A stretch of 16,630 nucleotides of DNA from JBLNDG01 sp050261415 (GCA_050261415.1 JBLNDG010000118.1:1-16630), one strand, 5' to 3'. Positions 7,770 to 14,581 are shown, counted from the stretch's first letter. Numbers and translations are program-made. Notes: generated by a model not told the origin, from the sequence alone.

Positions 7770-8024
7770 TTACTCCTTATCCAACAATTCCTTTATTGAT
7801 ATCATTGCATCCGTCTCATCATCACCTTCAACTACAACTGTAATTTCATCCCCTTTTGAAATGCCCAGAGACATGATACCTATTATACTCTTACCTGGCG
7901 CCTGTGCACCGTCCTTTTCGATTTTGACATCACTTTTTATTTTCTTGCACAGCTGGACAAATTCAGCCGCCGGTCTTGCATGAAGGCCATCCTTACCTTT
8001 TACTATAATAGTTTCCCTTTGCAA
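7770..8024 (-). CDS. ptsH: HPr phosphocarrier protein
   Basis: Small general PTS protein that carries phosphate from Enzyme I to EIIA. The start is best placed at the TTG at 8024, 7 nt after AGGAGG, giving 84 residues. With this start the phosphohistidine in GLHARPAA falls at exactly H15 and the regulatory serine in GKSIIGIMSLGI at exactly S46, the standard Gram-positive HPr numbering. A second TTG 6 nt earlier is almost on top of the ribosome binding site and is unlikely. S46 is the target of HPr kinase/phosphorylase in Firmicutes, so a link to carbon catabolite repression is possible, though residue 48 is Ile where Met is usual. It follows the TIM-barrel-like gene by 11 nt, and the ribosome binding site overlaps that gene's TAG stop. 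Confidence 0.96.
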   Translation of the reverse strand: MQRETIIVKGKDGLHARPAAEFVQLCKKIKSDVKIEKDGAQAPGKSIIGIMSLGISKGDEITVVVEGDDETDAMISIKELLDKE

Positions 8025-8035
8025 CTGCAACCCTC

Positions 8036-8950
8036 CTATTCTTTCATAGCCATTCTTCTATAAGTATGTCTGATGCCCCGTATAGCAATCGAGTAAGCCA
8101 TTACGTTCTCAGGTACCGCTACCCCCGTATAACCCGCGTCCCCGATATGATGTATGTCAGCTCCGGCCATTTTACAATTCAGTGCAATAGCTTTTATCGT
8201 AGCAATATCTGCACCCTCCTGTGAAGTACCAATTGCAGTCATCAGCATTGCTCCTTTCCGGTGTGCCAAATCTGCTATTTTCTTAACATGCTCGACAGTT
8301 ATGCCCGGAATTGTTCCCGGCGCAGGCATCAATATTATATCTGCGCCTGCATCTATAAAGCTCTCCACGTCCTTCTCCGACATGATGTTTTCTCCCATTT
8401 CCGAGCCTATGCCTGCCCCATGCATCTTTCCGGCCACCAGTGCAATACCATCCGCCAACTCATTCCTTATATCCTTTATAGCTTTTAGGATACTGCTGTT
8501 TGATACCCCTGTCTTCGGATTTCCGGTCAATACTATAAAGGCAGCTCCCTGCTCATATGCAAGCCTTGCATTTTCCCTGGTTGCCAGCCTGCCCTTTCCT
8601 ATTGATACCCTTTCACCATTCACATTAATATCCGGATCAACAGGCTCAAGATTTATGCCTATCGGGCGCCCGGTGATTCTTTTCAGCTTTTGAATTATTG
8701 TCTCTCCTACTTCAGGCTTTACCCCAAACACGGAAGGTTCTCTTACATCATATAGGTTCAGGATAATCAAATCGGCGCCAAAGGCCGCAACAAGTTCTGC
8801 ATTTGTTACATCATAAAGCAAAGGCGTTACAGGACACACAACCTCACAAGCTACAGCCCTGCCTTCGGATGCCTTGATACTCTCTATGAGCTCCTTTCCA
8901 TTCAATTTGACCAATTGTGCAGGTCTTAAATCAATCAGCCTATCACTCAA
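8036..8950 (-). CDS. Uncharacterised TIM-barrel-like protein in the GlcNAc/PTS operon (DUF7916-like)
   Basis: About 304 residues with no signal peptide or membrane segment. I recall similar proteins annotated vaguely as haloacid-dehalogenase-like, PEP phosphonomutase or DUF7916, but I know of no proven function. Repeated strand-end motifs suggest a TIM barrel: AVACEVVCPVTPLL, GADLIILNLYD, RPIGINLEPVDPD, AAFIVLTGNPKTGVSN, GIALVAGKMHGAG, GADIILMPAPGTIPG, AMLMTAIGTSQEGAD and GADIHHIGDAGYTG. The last motifs resemble phosphate-binding loops in sugar-phosphate enzymes. The start TTG at 8950 follows AGGGGG by 8 nt; an in-frame GTG at 8959 lies directly on that site. It overlaps the end of nagB by 8 nt and precedes ptsH by 11 nt, so it is translated with the pathway. 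Its context points to an amino-sugar phosphate or PTS-linked role, for example an aldolase or epimerase, but that is a guess. Confidence 0.88.
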   Translation of the reverse strand: MSDRLIDLRPAQLVKLNGKELIESIKASEGRAVACEVVCPVTPLLYDVTNAELVAAFGADLIILNLYDVREPSVFGVKPEVGETIIQKLKRITGRPIGINLEPVDPDINVNGERVSIGKGRLATRENARLAYEQGAAFIVLTGNPKTGVSNSSILKAIKDIRNELADGIALVAGKMHGAGIGSEMGENIMSEKDVESFIDAGADIILMPAPGTIPGITVEHVKKIADLAHRKGAMLMTAIGTSQEGADIATIKAIALNCKMAGADIHHIGDAGYTGVAVPENVMAYSIAIRGIRHTYRRMAMKE

Positions 8951-9695
8951 TTTGCTCACCCCCTGATTTTTTCAAAAAAGCAGCACATTCTTCGTCCACA
9001 ACTACTGTAACATCCTGGTGCATCTGCAATATTGACGCCGGTATTTCCGGTGTTATCCCTCCATAAAGAGCCTTCCCCAATGCTTCCGCTTTACTGCTCC
9101 CGTTTGCAAGCATGAGTATCTTCCGGGCATGCATTATTGTCTTTATTCCCATGCTTATTGCATATTTGGGGACATCATTTATATTATCAAAAAACCGCGC
9201 ATTGGCAAGAATAGTTTCTTCATCAAGCTTTACCTTATGAGTAGTTGCTTCGAACTTGACGTCAGGCTCATTAAACCCTATATGCCCGTTATTTCCTATC
9301 CCCAGGACCTGTAGATCTATTCCACCCTTAGAGCTGATGGTTCCTTCATAATTTACGCATTCCTTCTCAATATCTGAAACCATACCATCCGGTATGTATA
9401 TATTTTCCTTCCTAATGTTGATATGGTTGAAAAGGTTGTCATACATGTAACGGTGATAACTGTTAATATTATCTGTTGCTAATCCTATGTATTCATCAAG
9501 GTTGAAGGTTGTTATTTCCGAAAAATCCAACCCCTCCTCCCTATGCATCCGTATAAGCTCCCTATACATCAGCAAAGGTGTACTGCCGGTTGCAAGACCA
9601 ATAACGCTGTTTGGCTTTACAAATACTTGTCCGGCCACTATATTGGCAGCCCTTTTGCTCATTTCTTCATAATCCCTGGATACTACTATTCTCAT
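8943..9695 (-). CDS. nagB: Glucosamine-6-phosphate deaminase
   Basis: Converts glucosamine-6-phosphate to fructose-6-phosphate and ammonia, the step that enters glycolysis. It has 250 residues, typical of Gram-positive NagB, which lacks the C-terminal extension of the E. coli enzyme. Visible motifs: phosphate loop GLATGSTPLLMY (33-44), FNLDEYIGL with the catalytic aspartate D67, and LGIGNNGHIGFNEP with the catalytic histidine H138 (E. coli D72 and H143). The ATG at 9695 lies inside the end of nagA (29-nt overlap), with GAGAGG 7 nt upstream. Its own TGA stop lies inside the start of the next gene. Overlaps on both sides indicate coupled translation of nagA, nagB and the TIM-barrel-like gene. 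Confidence 0.97.
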   Translation of the reverse strand: MRIVVSRDYEEMSKRAANIVAGQVFVKPNSVIGLATGSTPLLMYRELIRMHREEGLDFSEITTFNLDEYIGLATDNINSYHRYMYDNLFNHINIRKENIYIPDGMVSDIEKECVNYEGTISSKGGIDLQVLGIGNNGHIGFNEPDVKFEATTHKVKLDEETILANARFFDNINDVPKYAISMGIKTIMHARKILMLANGSSKAEALGKALYGGITPEIPASILQMHQDVTVVVDEECAAFLKKSGGEQIE

Positions 9696-10836
9696 GGCAC
9701 AACCTCTCGTAAACTTTCTTACCCTTAACGTATGTGCTGCATACGTTAAAATTCTTATCGAACAAGGTCAAATTGGCATCTTTGCCAATATCAATGCTTC
9801 CTTTTTTATCATATACTTTCAAAATCCTCGCAGGGTTTTCCGTAATGGTCTTTATCGCTTCAAGCAAGTCTGCCCCGGTGTTATTGATAAAATTCTTCAA
9901 AGCTTTATCTAAAGTAAGCACGCTTCCTGCCAGATTCCCCGCCGATAGTCTTGCTTCGCCGCCTTTAACCAATACCTTCTGTCCGCCCAGGTCATATTCC
10001 CCATCCTCCAGAAGGCACGCTCTCATTGCGTCTGTTATCAGCACTATCCTGTCTATGCCCTTAACCTTAAGGAGTATTCTCTGAACTGCCGGATTTACAT
10101 GTATGTTATCGGCAATAAGCTCACAATTTACCGGGCTGTCCATTGCAGCCCCCACAACGCCCGGCTCTCTATGGTGAAGAGGAGTCATCGCATTAAAAGT
10201 ATGTGTACAGTGGCTGGCACCCTTCAGAACTGCATTTACTGCCTCATCATAGGTTGCGTTTGTATGTCCGATGGATACTACTATACCGTGCTTTACACAG
10301 TTTTCGATAAATTCGTCTGACCCCTCCTGTTCCGGCGCTATAGTCACTATTTTTATCACATCCGAAAAATCTTTTATATGGTTGAAATCCGGTTTTAATA
10401 TATATCTGCCGTCTTGAGCACCTTTGTATTCATCGCTTATAAAAGGGCCCTCCAAATGACATCCCAAAACCTCAGCTCCTGGTTCGCTATCAATGAGCTT
10501 TCTGATTCTGGTTATTGTTTTCTCGATTATTGGAAGCTCCATTGTCATGGTAGTAGGCAAAAAAGATGTAACCCCGGTAGACGTAATGTTTTTGCTAATG
10601 GCGTATATGCTGCCCTCATCGCCATCCATGGTATCATTCCCCAGGCAGCCATGGATATGTATATCAATAAAACCCGGTGACAGATAATTGTTATTTCCGT
10701 CTATAATTTCTTCAAATACGGATTTGTCCAGTTCATGATCCCTTGTAATTCTTTCAATTTTCTTGTCAAATACAAGGGTATAACCCTTAAGTACCCTGTT
10801 ATTCGCTATAATATCGGCATTTGTTATTGCTTTCAT
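9667..10836 (-). CDS. nagA: N-acetylglucosamine-6-phosphate deacetylase
   Basis: Amidohydrolase that removes acetate from GlcNAc-6-P, giving glucosamine-6-P for NagB. It has 389 residues, normal length. Metal and active-site motifs appear in order: PGFIDIHIHG (H60, H62), HLEGPF (E129), SIGHTNATYDEA (H191), SHCTHTFNAMTPLHHREPG (H212 and following) and LITDAM (catalytic D269, E. coli D273). The ATG at 10836 directly follows the TAG stop of the second murQ with no gap, and its ribosome binding site GAGGG lies in that gene's last codons. It receives the product of NagE transport and of both MurQ enzymes. Confidence 0.97.
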   Translation of the reverse strand: MKAITNADIIANNRVLKGYTLVFDKKIERITRDHELDKSVFEEIIDGNNNYLSPGFIDIHIHGCLGNDTMDGDEGSIYAISKNITSTGVTSFLPTTMTMELPIIEKTITRIRKLIDSEPGAEVLGCHLEGPFISDEYKGAQDGRYILKPDFNHIKDFSDVIKIVTIAPEQEGSDEFIENCVKHGIVVSIGHTNATYDEAVNAVLKGASHCTHTFNAMTPLHHREPGVVGAAMDSPVNCELIADNIHVNPAVQRILLKVKGIDRIVLITDAMRACLLEDGEYDLGGQKVLVKGGEARLSAGNLAGSVLTLDKALKNFINNTGADLLEAIKTITENPARILKVYDKKGSIDIGKDANLTLFDKNFNVCSTYVKGKKVYERLCHENSSIQGL

Positions 10837-11709
10837 CTAATCACCCTCTACCGCCTTTTGAGCTTTGTGCTCATTCTTTCTGGCCAGTTCTTCCGCTTTC
10901 TCAGCATCAATGCCGTTTATCAGCATTGTGATCGCAACTTTTGCGTTCCCTCCTGCCTTTTCAAGCGCTTCAACGGCTGCTTCTTTCCTGCAGCTTGCCG
11001 CATACATTATTATCTCAATTATACGCTTTTTTAGCTTCAGGTTTATCGGCTTTACATTTACCATAAGGTTTCCGTATGTCTTGCCCAATTTTATCATGGT
11101 GCAGGAGGAAAGCATATTCAGTATCATCTTTTGCGCTGTTCCTGCCTTAAGACGTGTAGACCCTTCAATAACCTCCGGGCCTACGTCTGCAACTATGTTT
11201 ACATCTGCAAACCCATTAAGCTTTCCTATATTTGAACAGCTTATCCCTATCGTCTTGCATCCGATAGATGAACCAAATTTAAGCCCTGACAGCACATATG
11301 GGGTATTGCCGCTGGCACTAATCCCAACTATAACATCACCGCTGTTGAGGTTCCTGGCCCTTAAATCCTTTACTGCCAATTCTTCATCGTCCTCTGTTTC
11401 TTCTTTCCAGCCGTAAACAGCCTCTACTCCTCCGGATATTATGCCTATTATCATATTGTCATCCACACCGAAGGTGGGCGGACATTCCGAAGCATCAACT
11501 ACAGCAAGTTTGCCGCTTGTACCGCTTCCTATATATATTACTCTTCCGCCCTTTGACAATGCACATGCCATTATGTCTACTGCTGCTGCAACTGCCTCAA
11601 GGCAACCCTCAACTGCCTCTGCAACCTTTTTATCCTCGCTGTTGAACTTTCTAACCATTTCAAGAGTTGATACCTTATCTATATTCACAGTATCCGGATT
11701 AATCCGCAC
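10837..11709 (-). CDS. MurQ paralogue (MurNAc-6-P etherase, copy 2)
   Basis: SIS-family protein of 290 residues clearly related to the MurQ at 465-1361. It keeps GSGTSGKLAVVDASECPPTF (61-80) and both catalytic glutamates, E75 (ASECPP) and E106 (ETEDDE), so etherase activity is likely. Two differences stand out. The N-terminus begins at INPDTVNIDKV and lacks most of the family's LVTESRNP segment, with a stop codon only a few codons upstream, so no longer start exists. The ASGRTPYV motif also reads ASGNTPYV (N135 for Arg). The start is GTG at 11709, with a long G run (AAGGGGGGGG) as ribosome binding site 5 nt before it. It lies between nagE and nagA and abuts nagA. It may act on MurNAc-6-P under GlcNAc control, or on a related sugar phosphate; the sequence does not decide. 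Confidence 0.9.
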   Translation of the reverse strand: MRINPDTVNIDKVSTLEMVRKFNSEDKKVAEAVEGCLEAVAAAVDIMACALSKGGRVIYIGSGTSGKLAVVDASECPPTFGVDDNMIIGIISGGVEAVYGWKEETEDDEELAVKDLRARNLNSGDVIVGISASGNTPYVLSGLKFGSSIGCKTIGISCSNIGKLNGFADVNIVADVGPEVIEGSTRLKAGTAQKMILNMLSSCTMIKLGKTYGNLMVNVKPINLKLKKRIIEIIMYAASCRKEAAVEALEKAGGNAKVAITMLINGIDAEKAEELARKNEHKAQKAVEGD

Positions 11710-11731
11710 TGCAGCCCCCCCCTTGTTTTAA

Positions 11732-11759
11732 AAACAAGGCGGCATAAGCCGCCCTGTTT
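11732..11759 (-). terminator. Intra-operon terminator or attenuator between nagE and murQ copy 2
   Basis: A near-perfect 12-bp stem on the minus strand, AAACAGGGCGGC with GCCGCCTTGTTT and a TTAT loop, is followed by TT and then AAAAC. It has the shape of an intrinsic terminator with a T-rich 3' arm and lies 9 nt after the nagE stop. It probably lowers, rather than abolishes, expression of the downstream genes, which include the general PTS genes. Its 3' arm can alternatively pair with the ribosome binding region of murQ copy 2. Confidence 0.6.
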
Positions 11760-11768
11760 CAGAGTACA

Positions 11769-13151
11769 CTACATTTTTATTGATTTCTTCATTTCATCGG
11801 CAATCAATTCTGCTCTTGTACCTACTATTACCTGAACGCTGTTGGCTTTTTTCAGTATGCCCTTTACTCCCATTGATTTCAGTGCTTTTTCATCAATTGC
11901 GTTGGCATCCTTTACTGTCATTCTAAGCCTTGTAATACATGCATCCAATGTATCAATATTTGATTTGCCGCCAAGCTTTTCCACCAATTTTACAGAAAAG
12001 TCGCTTATGCTGGTGTTGCTCAGTACGTCGTCTTCCATTTCCTCATCTATTCTTCCAGGTGTAGGAATATCAAGTGCTTTTATAACCCAAACAAATATGA
12101 AGTAGTAAATAACACCGAATACTAAACCTGCGGGTATTATCATTATCGGTTTTGTTGCAAGACCCCAGTTGAGGAAATAGTCAATTGCACCGGCTGAGAA
12201 GGTGAAACCGTGTAATACGCCTAGTGAATAAGTTACTGCAAGAGCTAACCCTGTAAGTATTGCATGCAGTACATAAAGAATGGGAGCAAGGAACATGAAC
12301 ATGAATTCTATCGGTTCAGTAATACCTGTCAGGAAAGCTGTAAATGCAACTGAGAACAATGCGCCTCCAACAGCTTTTCTGTTTTCCGGTTTTGCAGTCC
12401 TATACATTGCAAATGCAACTGCAGGCAGGGCAAACATGAATATGAGATAGAAGCCTGCCATGAAAGTGCCCGCTGTTGGATCCCCATGGAAGAACCTGTT
12501 CAAATCCCCTGTCCAGACCTTGCCGGCTGCGTCTGTATAATTTCCGAATATAAACCATATGAAGGTGTTCAAAACATGGTGCAGCCCCACAGGTATAAGC
12601 AGCCTGTTGAGGAATCCGTATACAAATACCCCGACTGCTCCTGCCCCGATTATCCATTGACCTATTGCACTTATACCATTCTGTATCGGTCCCCAAATCA
12701 GTCCGAATAAGCCTGCCAGAACCATCATTGCTGCGGCAGTTACTATAGGTACAAACCTTCTGCCTCCGAAGAATCCTAAGAATTCAGGCAGCTTGATATT
12801 ATAGTATTTATTATAAAGACTTCCTGCAACGACACCAGTGATAATACCTGCCAGAACACTCATGTTCAGATCCGGGTTGATTGCGTTTAAGCCATTGACC
12901 AGCACCAGATAGCCTACTGCGCCGGACAAGCCCGCTGCTCCGGCGTTGTCATGGGAAAAGCCGACTGCAATACCTATTGCAAAGATAAGGGCCAGATTGT
13001 CAAAGACAGCCCCGCCTGCCTTAGCCATGAAAGGAATGTTGAAAACATCCGGCTGTCCCAGCCTCAGCAGGAGACCGGCTGCAGGCAATACTGCAACTGG
13101 CAGCATCATGGCTTTTCCTAGTTTTTGTAGCTTGCTAAACTCAAGTTTCAT
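11769..13151 (-). CDS. nagE: PTS N-acetylglucosamine permease EIICB
   Basis: Membrane permease that imports GlcNAc as GlcNAc-6-P. It has 460 residues: an N-terminal EIIC domain (about 1-360) with many membrane segments and the conserved ITEPIEFMFMF near residue 285, then an EIIB domain with the phosphocysteine at about C405 in LDACITRLRMTV. The glucose/GlcNAc family is shown by LPVAVLPAAGLLLRLG and PVGLHHVLNTFIWF. The E. coli protein carries a fused IIA; this one stops after IIB, and the matching EIIA is encoded separately in the same operon (7283-7765). The ATG at 13151 follows GGGGG by about 10 nt. It is the first structural gene after the gntR-type regulator, 50 nt away. GlcNAc rather than glucose is chosen because of the nagA-nagB context. 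Confidence 0.93.
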   Translation of the reverse strand: MKLEFSKLQKLGKAMMLPVAVLPAAGLLLRLGQPDVFNIPFMAKAGGAVFDNLALIFAIGIAVGFSHDNAGAAGLSGAVGYLVLVNGLNAINPDLNMSVLAGIITGVVAGSLYNKYYNIKLPEFLGFFGGRRFVPIVTAAAMMVLAGLFGLIWGPIQNGISAIGQWIIGAGAVGVFVYGFLNRLLIPVGLHHVLNTFIWFIFGNYTDAAGKVWTGDLNRFFHGDPTAGTFMAGFYLIFMFALPAVAFAMYRTAKPENRKAVGGALFSVAFTAFLTGITEPIEFMFMFLAPILYVLHAILTGLALAVTYSLGVLHGFTFSAGAIDYFLNWGLATKPIMIIPAGLVFGVIYYFIFVWVIKALDIPTPGRIDEEMEDDVLSNTSISDFSVKLVEKLGGKSNIDTLDACITRLRMTVKDANAIDEKALKSMGVKGILKKANSVQVIVGTRAELIADEMKKSIKM

Positions 13152-13201
13152 ATAAAGCTAACCCCCTTTTTTTATCTTAACAATTGCATTTTTTGCAACT
13201 G

Positions 13202-13933
13202 TTAGCGCCTTAGTACCACCTCGAATTTATACTTGTCCCCCCTATAAACTGCTTTTGTGAGTTCCATCGGCTTATCGCCCTCCAGATAGGTCTTTCTTGA
13301 GAGCATCAACGCTATGGATTTTTCAGGCACTTTCAAGATTTCACTTTCGTATTCATCGAGTATTACTGCTTCAATGGTCTGATGGGCATAATCCATCTTT
13401 AGGCCATATTCGCTGAGCAGAATATCATATAGTGATTTGTTGTCAAGTTTTTCTATTGTCAAGTCTTCGCAAAGACTGACCGGCAAATATGCCGTTTCAA
13501 TTGCATAGGGTTCTCCCGCCACCAGCCTTAGCCTTTTTATTTCAAATATCTTTTCATCCTCCGGAAGGTTCAGTATCTTTTGTATTTTCCTGGTTGCATC
13601 TTTCTTATGAAAGGAGATTATTCTTGTGTCAACCTGAAGTCCCTTTGCCTTCATATCCTCAGTAAAGCTAAGAAGTCTTGTAAGCTGGTACCCTTCTTTT
13701 GGTTTTGCCACAAAAGTGCCCTTGCCCTGCTCCCTATACAATAAACCCTCGTTAACAAGGTTTGTAATTGCTTTGTTTACCGTCATCCTGCTTACTTCAT
13801 GGTATTCACAAAGCTCCCTCTCAGGCGGGATAGGGTCACCAGGCTTGAGTTCCTCATTCTCAATTAGTTCACATATAAGATCCTTTAACTGATAATAAAG
13901 CGGTATTGGCGAATTCTTATTTACTTTTTTCAT
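13202..13933 (-). CDS. nagR: GntR/HutC-family repressor, NagR/DasR-like
   Basis: Transcription factor that probably represses the operon until an amino-sugar phosphate is present. It has 243 residues: a winged helix-turn-helix (about 8-75: PIPLYYQLKDLICELIENEE, then PPERELCEYHEVSRMTVNKA) and a C-terminal UTRA effector domain (about 90-240). Length and fold match B. subtilis NagR (YvoA), which binds glucosamine-6-P or GlcNAc-6-P. The ATG at 13933 follows GGGAGG by about 4 nt. It is the first gene of the operon, and a NagR-like operator lies at its own promoter, so autoregulation together with the nag and pts genes is expected. The symbol rests on context and family resemblance. Confidence 0.88.
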   Translation of the reverse strand: MKKVNKNSPIPLYYQLKDLICELIENEELKPGDPIPPERELCEYHEVSRMTVNKAITNLVNEGLLYREQGKGTFVAKPKEGYQLTRLLSFTEDMKAKGLQVDTRIISFHKKDATRKIQKILNLPEDEKIFEIKRLRLVAGEPYAIETAYLPVSLCEDLTIEKLDNKSLYDILLSEYGLKMDYAHQTIEAVILDEYESEILKVPEKSIALMLSRKTYLEGDKPMELTKAVYRGDKYKFEVVLRR

Positions 13934-13944
13934 ATTTCCTCCCG

Positions 13945-13970
13945 AACATGTTAATACATATGTACATGTT
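13945..13970. promoter_or_regulatory. Inverted repeat in the leader of the regulator gene
   Basis: AACATGT and ACATGTT form a 7-bp inverted repeat around a 12-nt spacer that itself contains CATATG, about 12 bp before the regulator's start codon. Further CAACATG-type repeats lie between it and the operator at 13982. It may be a second binding site or an RNA hairpin close to the ribosome binding site. Confidence 0.4.
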
Positions 13971-13981
13971 ATTATGTTGTC

Positions 13982-13998
13982 ATGTTGTATATACCAAT
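13982..13998 (-). promoter_or_regulatory. NagR/DasR-like operator (dre-type site)
   Basis: Read on the minus strand the site is ATTGGTATATACAACAT. As I recall them, the B. subtilis NagR sites have the form ATTGGTATAGACAACT, so the match is close. The core GTATATAC is palindromic. It lies about 10 bp downstream of the -10 box, over the likely transcription start and early leader, which is a standard position for a repressor roadblock. Confidence 0.72.
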
Positions 13999-14008
13999 TT
14001 TCATATTT

Positions 14009-14037
14009 ATAATAACATTAACTTTTATACTTTTCAA
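14009..14037 (-). promoter_or_regulatory. Promoter of the nagR-nagE-murQ2-nagAB-pts operon
   Basis: On the minus strand, -35 TTGAAA (14032-14037) and -10 TATTAT (14009-14014) are 17 nt apart. The expected start is near 14002, with the NagR-like operator just downstream. I see no other strong promoter before ptsI, so the whole 8.5-kb gene run may depend on this one. Confidence 0.75.
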
Positions 14038-14045
14038 GGAAAAAA

Positions 14046-14078
14046 TTAAAAAGCCGGTAAAATATACCGGCTTTTTAA
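14046..14078 (-). terminator. Terminator of the dUTPase-like gene
   Basis: A 14-bp perfect stem, TTAAAAAGCCGGTA with TACCGGCTTTTTAA, has a 5-nt loop and runs into an A/T-rich tail. The stop codon of the gene (14075-14077) is inside the stem. It separates this gene from the promoter of the nag/pts operon. Confidence 0.88.
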
Positions 14079-14581
14079 TGAAGTGCAGCCATATTCATAT
14101 AATAATCATAAACCTCTTGGAAGGTAAAACCCAGCAGCTTCCCGAGATTCACAAACCTTGCAAACAACCTGATATAATTATTGATTGAATCCACGTAATT
14201 GCATCTAAAGGTGGCATCCTTCAAGTCATTAATATCGCTGTATATGAGACTAAATACTTTGATTATATTCTCTTCTACAGGTACTGAGTTAATTGCATCA
14301 AGGTTTATTATATTGAACTCATGCAAGTTGCCAATGGACAATAGGAATTTCATTGCGTCGATAAACCTGAACATCAGCTTTTCCTTTGGAATATCCTCTT
14401 TAACATGGGTATACTTATAGCATTTTGTTAGGTTGGCTATCTCCCCTACCTTGACCTGTAAGGCCAAAAACCTCAAATCAAATATATTTTCCTTCCCCAG
14501 CACATCCTCATCAATCTCAGAGCTGCTTCTGATATTGCTTTCCATAATTGCCTGTATTTTAAAAAGCTGGTTTAAATCCAA
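14075..14581 (-). CDS. All-alpha dUTPase-like protein with degraded metal-binding motifs
   Basis: A 168-residue helical protein resembling the dimeric dUTPase family (dUTPase_2, MazG-like fold). It starts MDLNQLFKIQ, and the matching blocks are FDLRFLALQVKVGEIANLTK (35-53), CYKY, and FIDAMKFLLSIGN (73-85), where family members have ELGELANE and EYVDGLHFLLSLG. Those family blocks carry acidic magnesium ligands. Here only E47 and D75 remain; K44, L51 and R72 replace expected glutamates, so dUTP hydrolysis is doubtful. The start TTG at 14581 follows AAGGAG by 8 nt. It is downstream of the DUF2161 gene on the same strand and has its own candidate promoter. Family assignment is by remembered motifs; it could be an inactive or repurposed paralogue. 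Confidence 0.72.
   Translation of the reverse strand: MDLNQLFKIQAIMESNIRSSSEIDEDVLGKENIFDLRFLALQVKVGEIANLTKCYKYTHVKEDIPKEKLMFRFIDAMKFLLSIGNLHEFNIINLDAINSVPVEENIIKVFSLIYSDINDLKDATFRCNYVDSINNYIRLFARFVNLGKLLGFTFQEVYDYYMNMAALH

Noticed and set aside
12400..12696. 98-codon minus-strand frame inside nagE
   Set aside because: Out-of-frame overlap within the conserved EIIC coding region and no motif of its own.
13182..13200. Small hairpin (AGTTGCA/TGCAATT) between nagR and nagE as a terminator
   Set aside because: Only 7 bp with a G-T pair and no T run after it on the minus strand; at most an mRNA processing or stability element.
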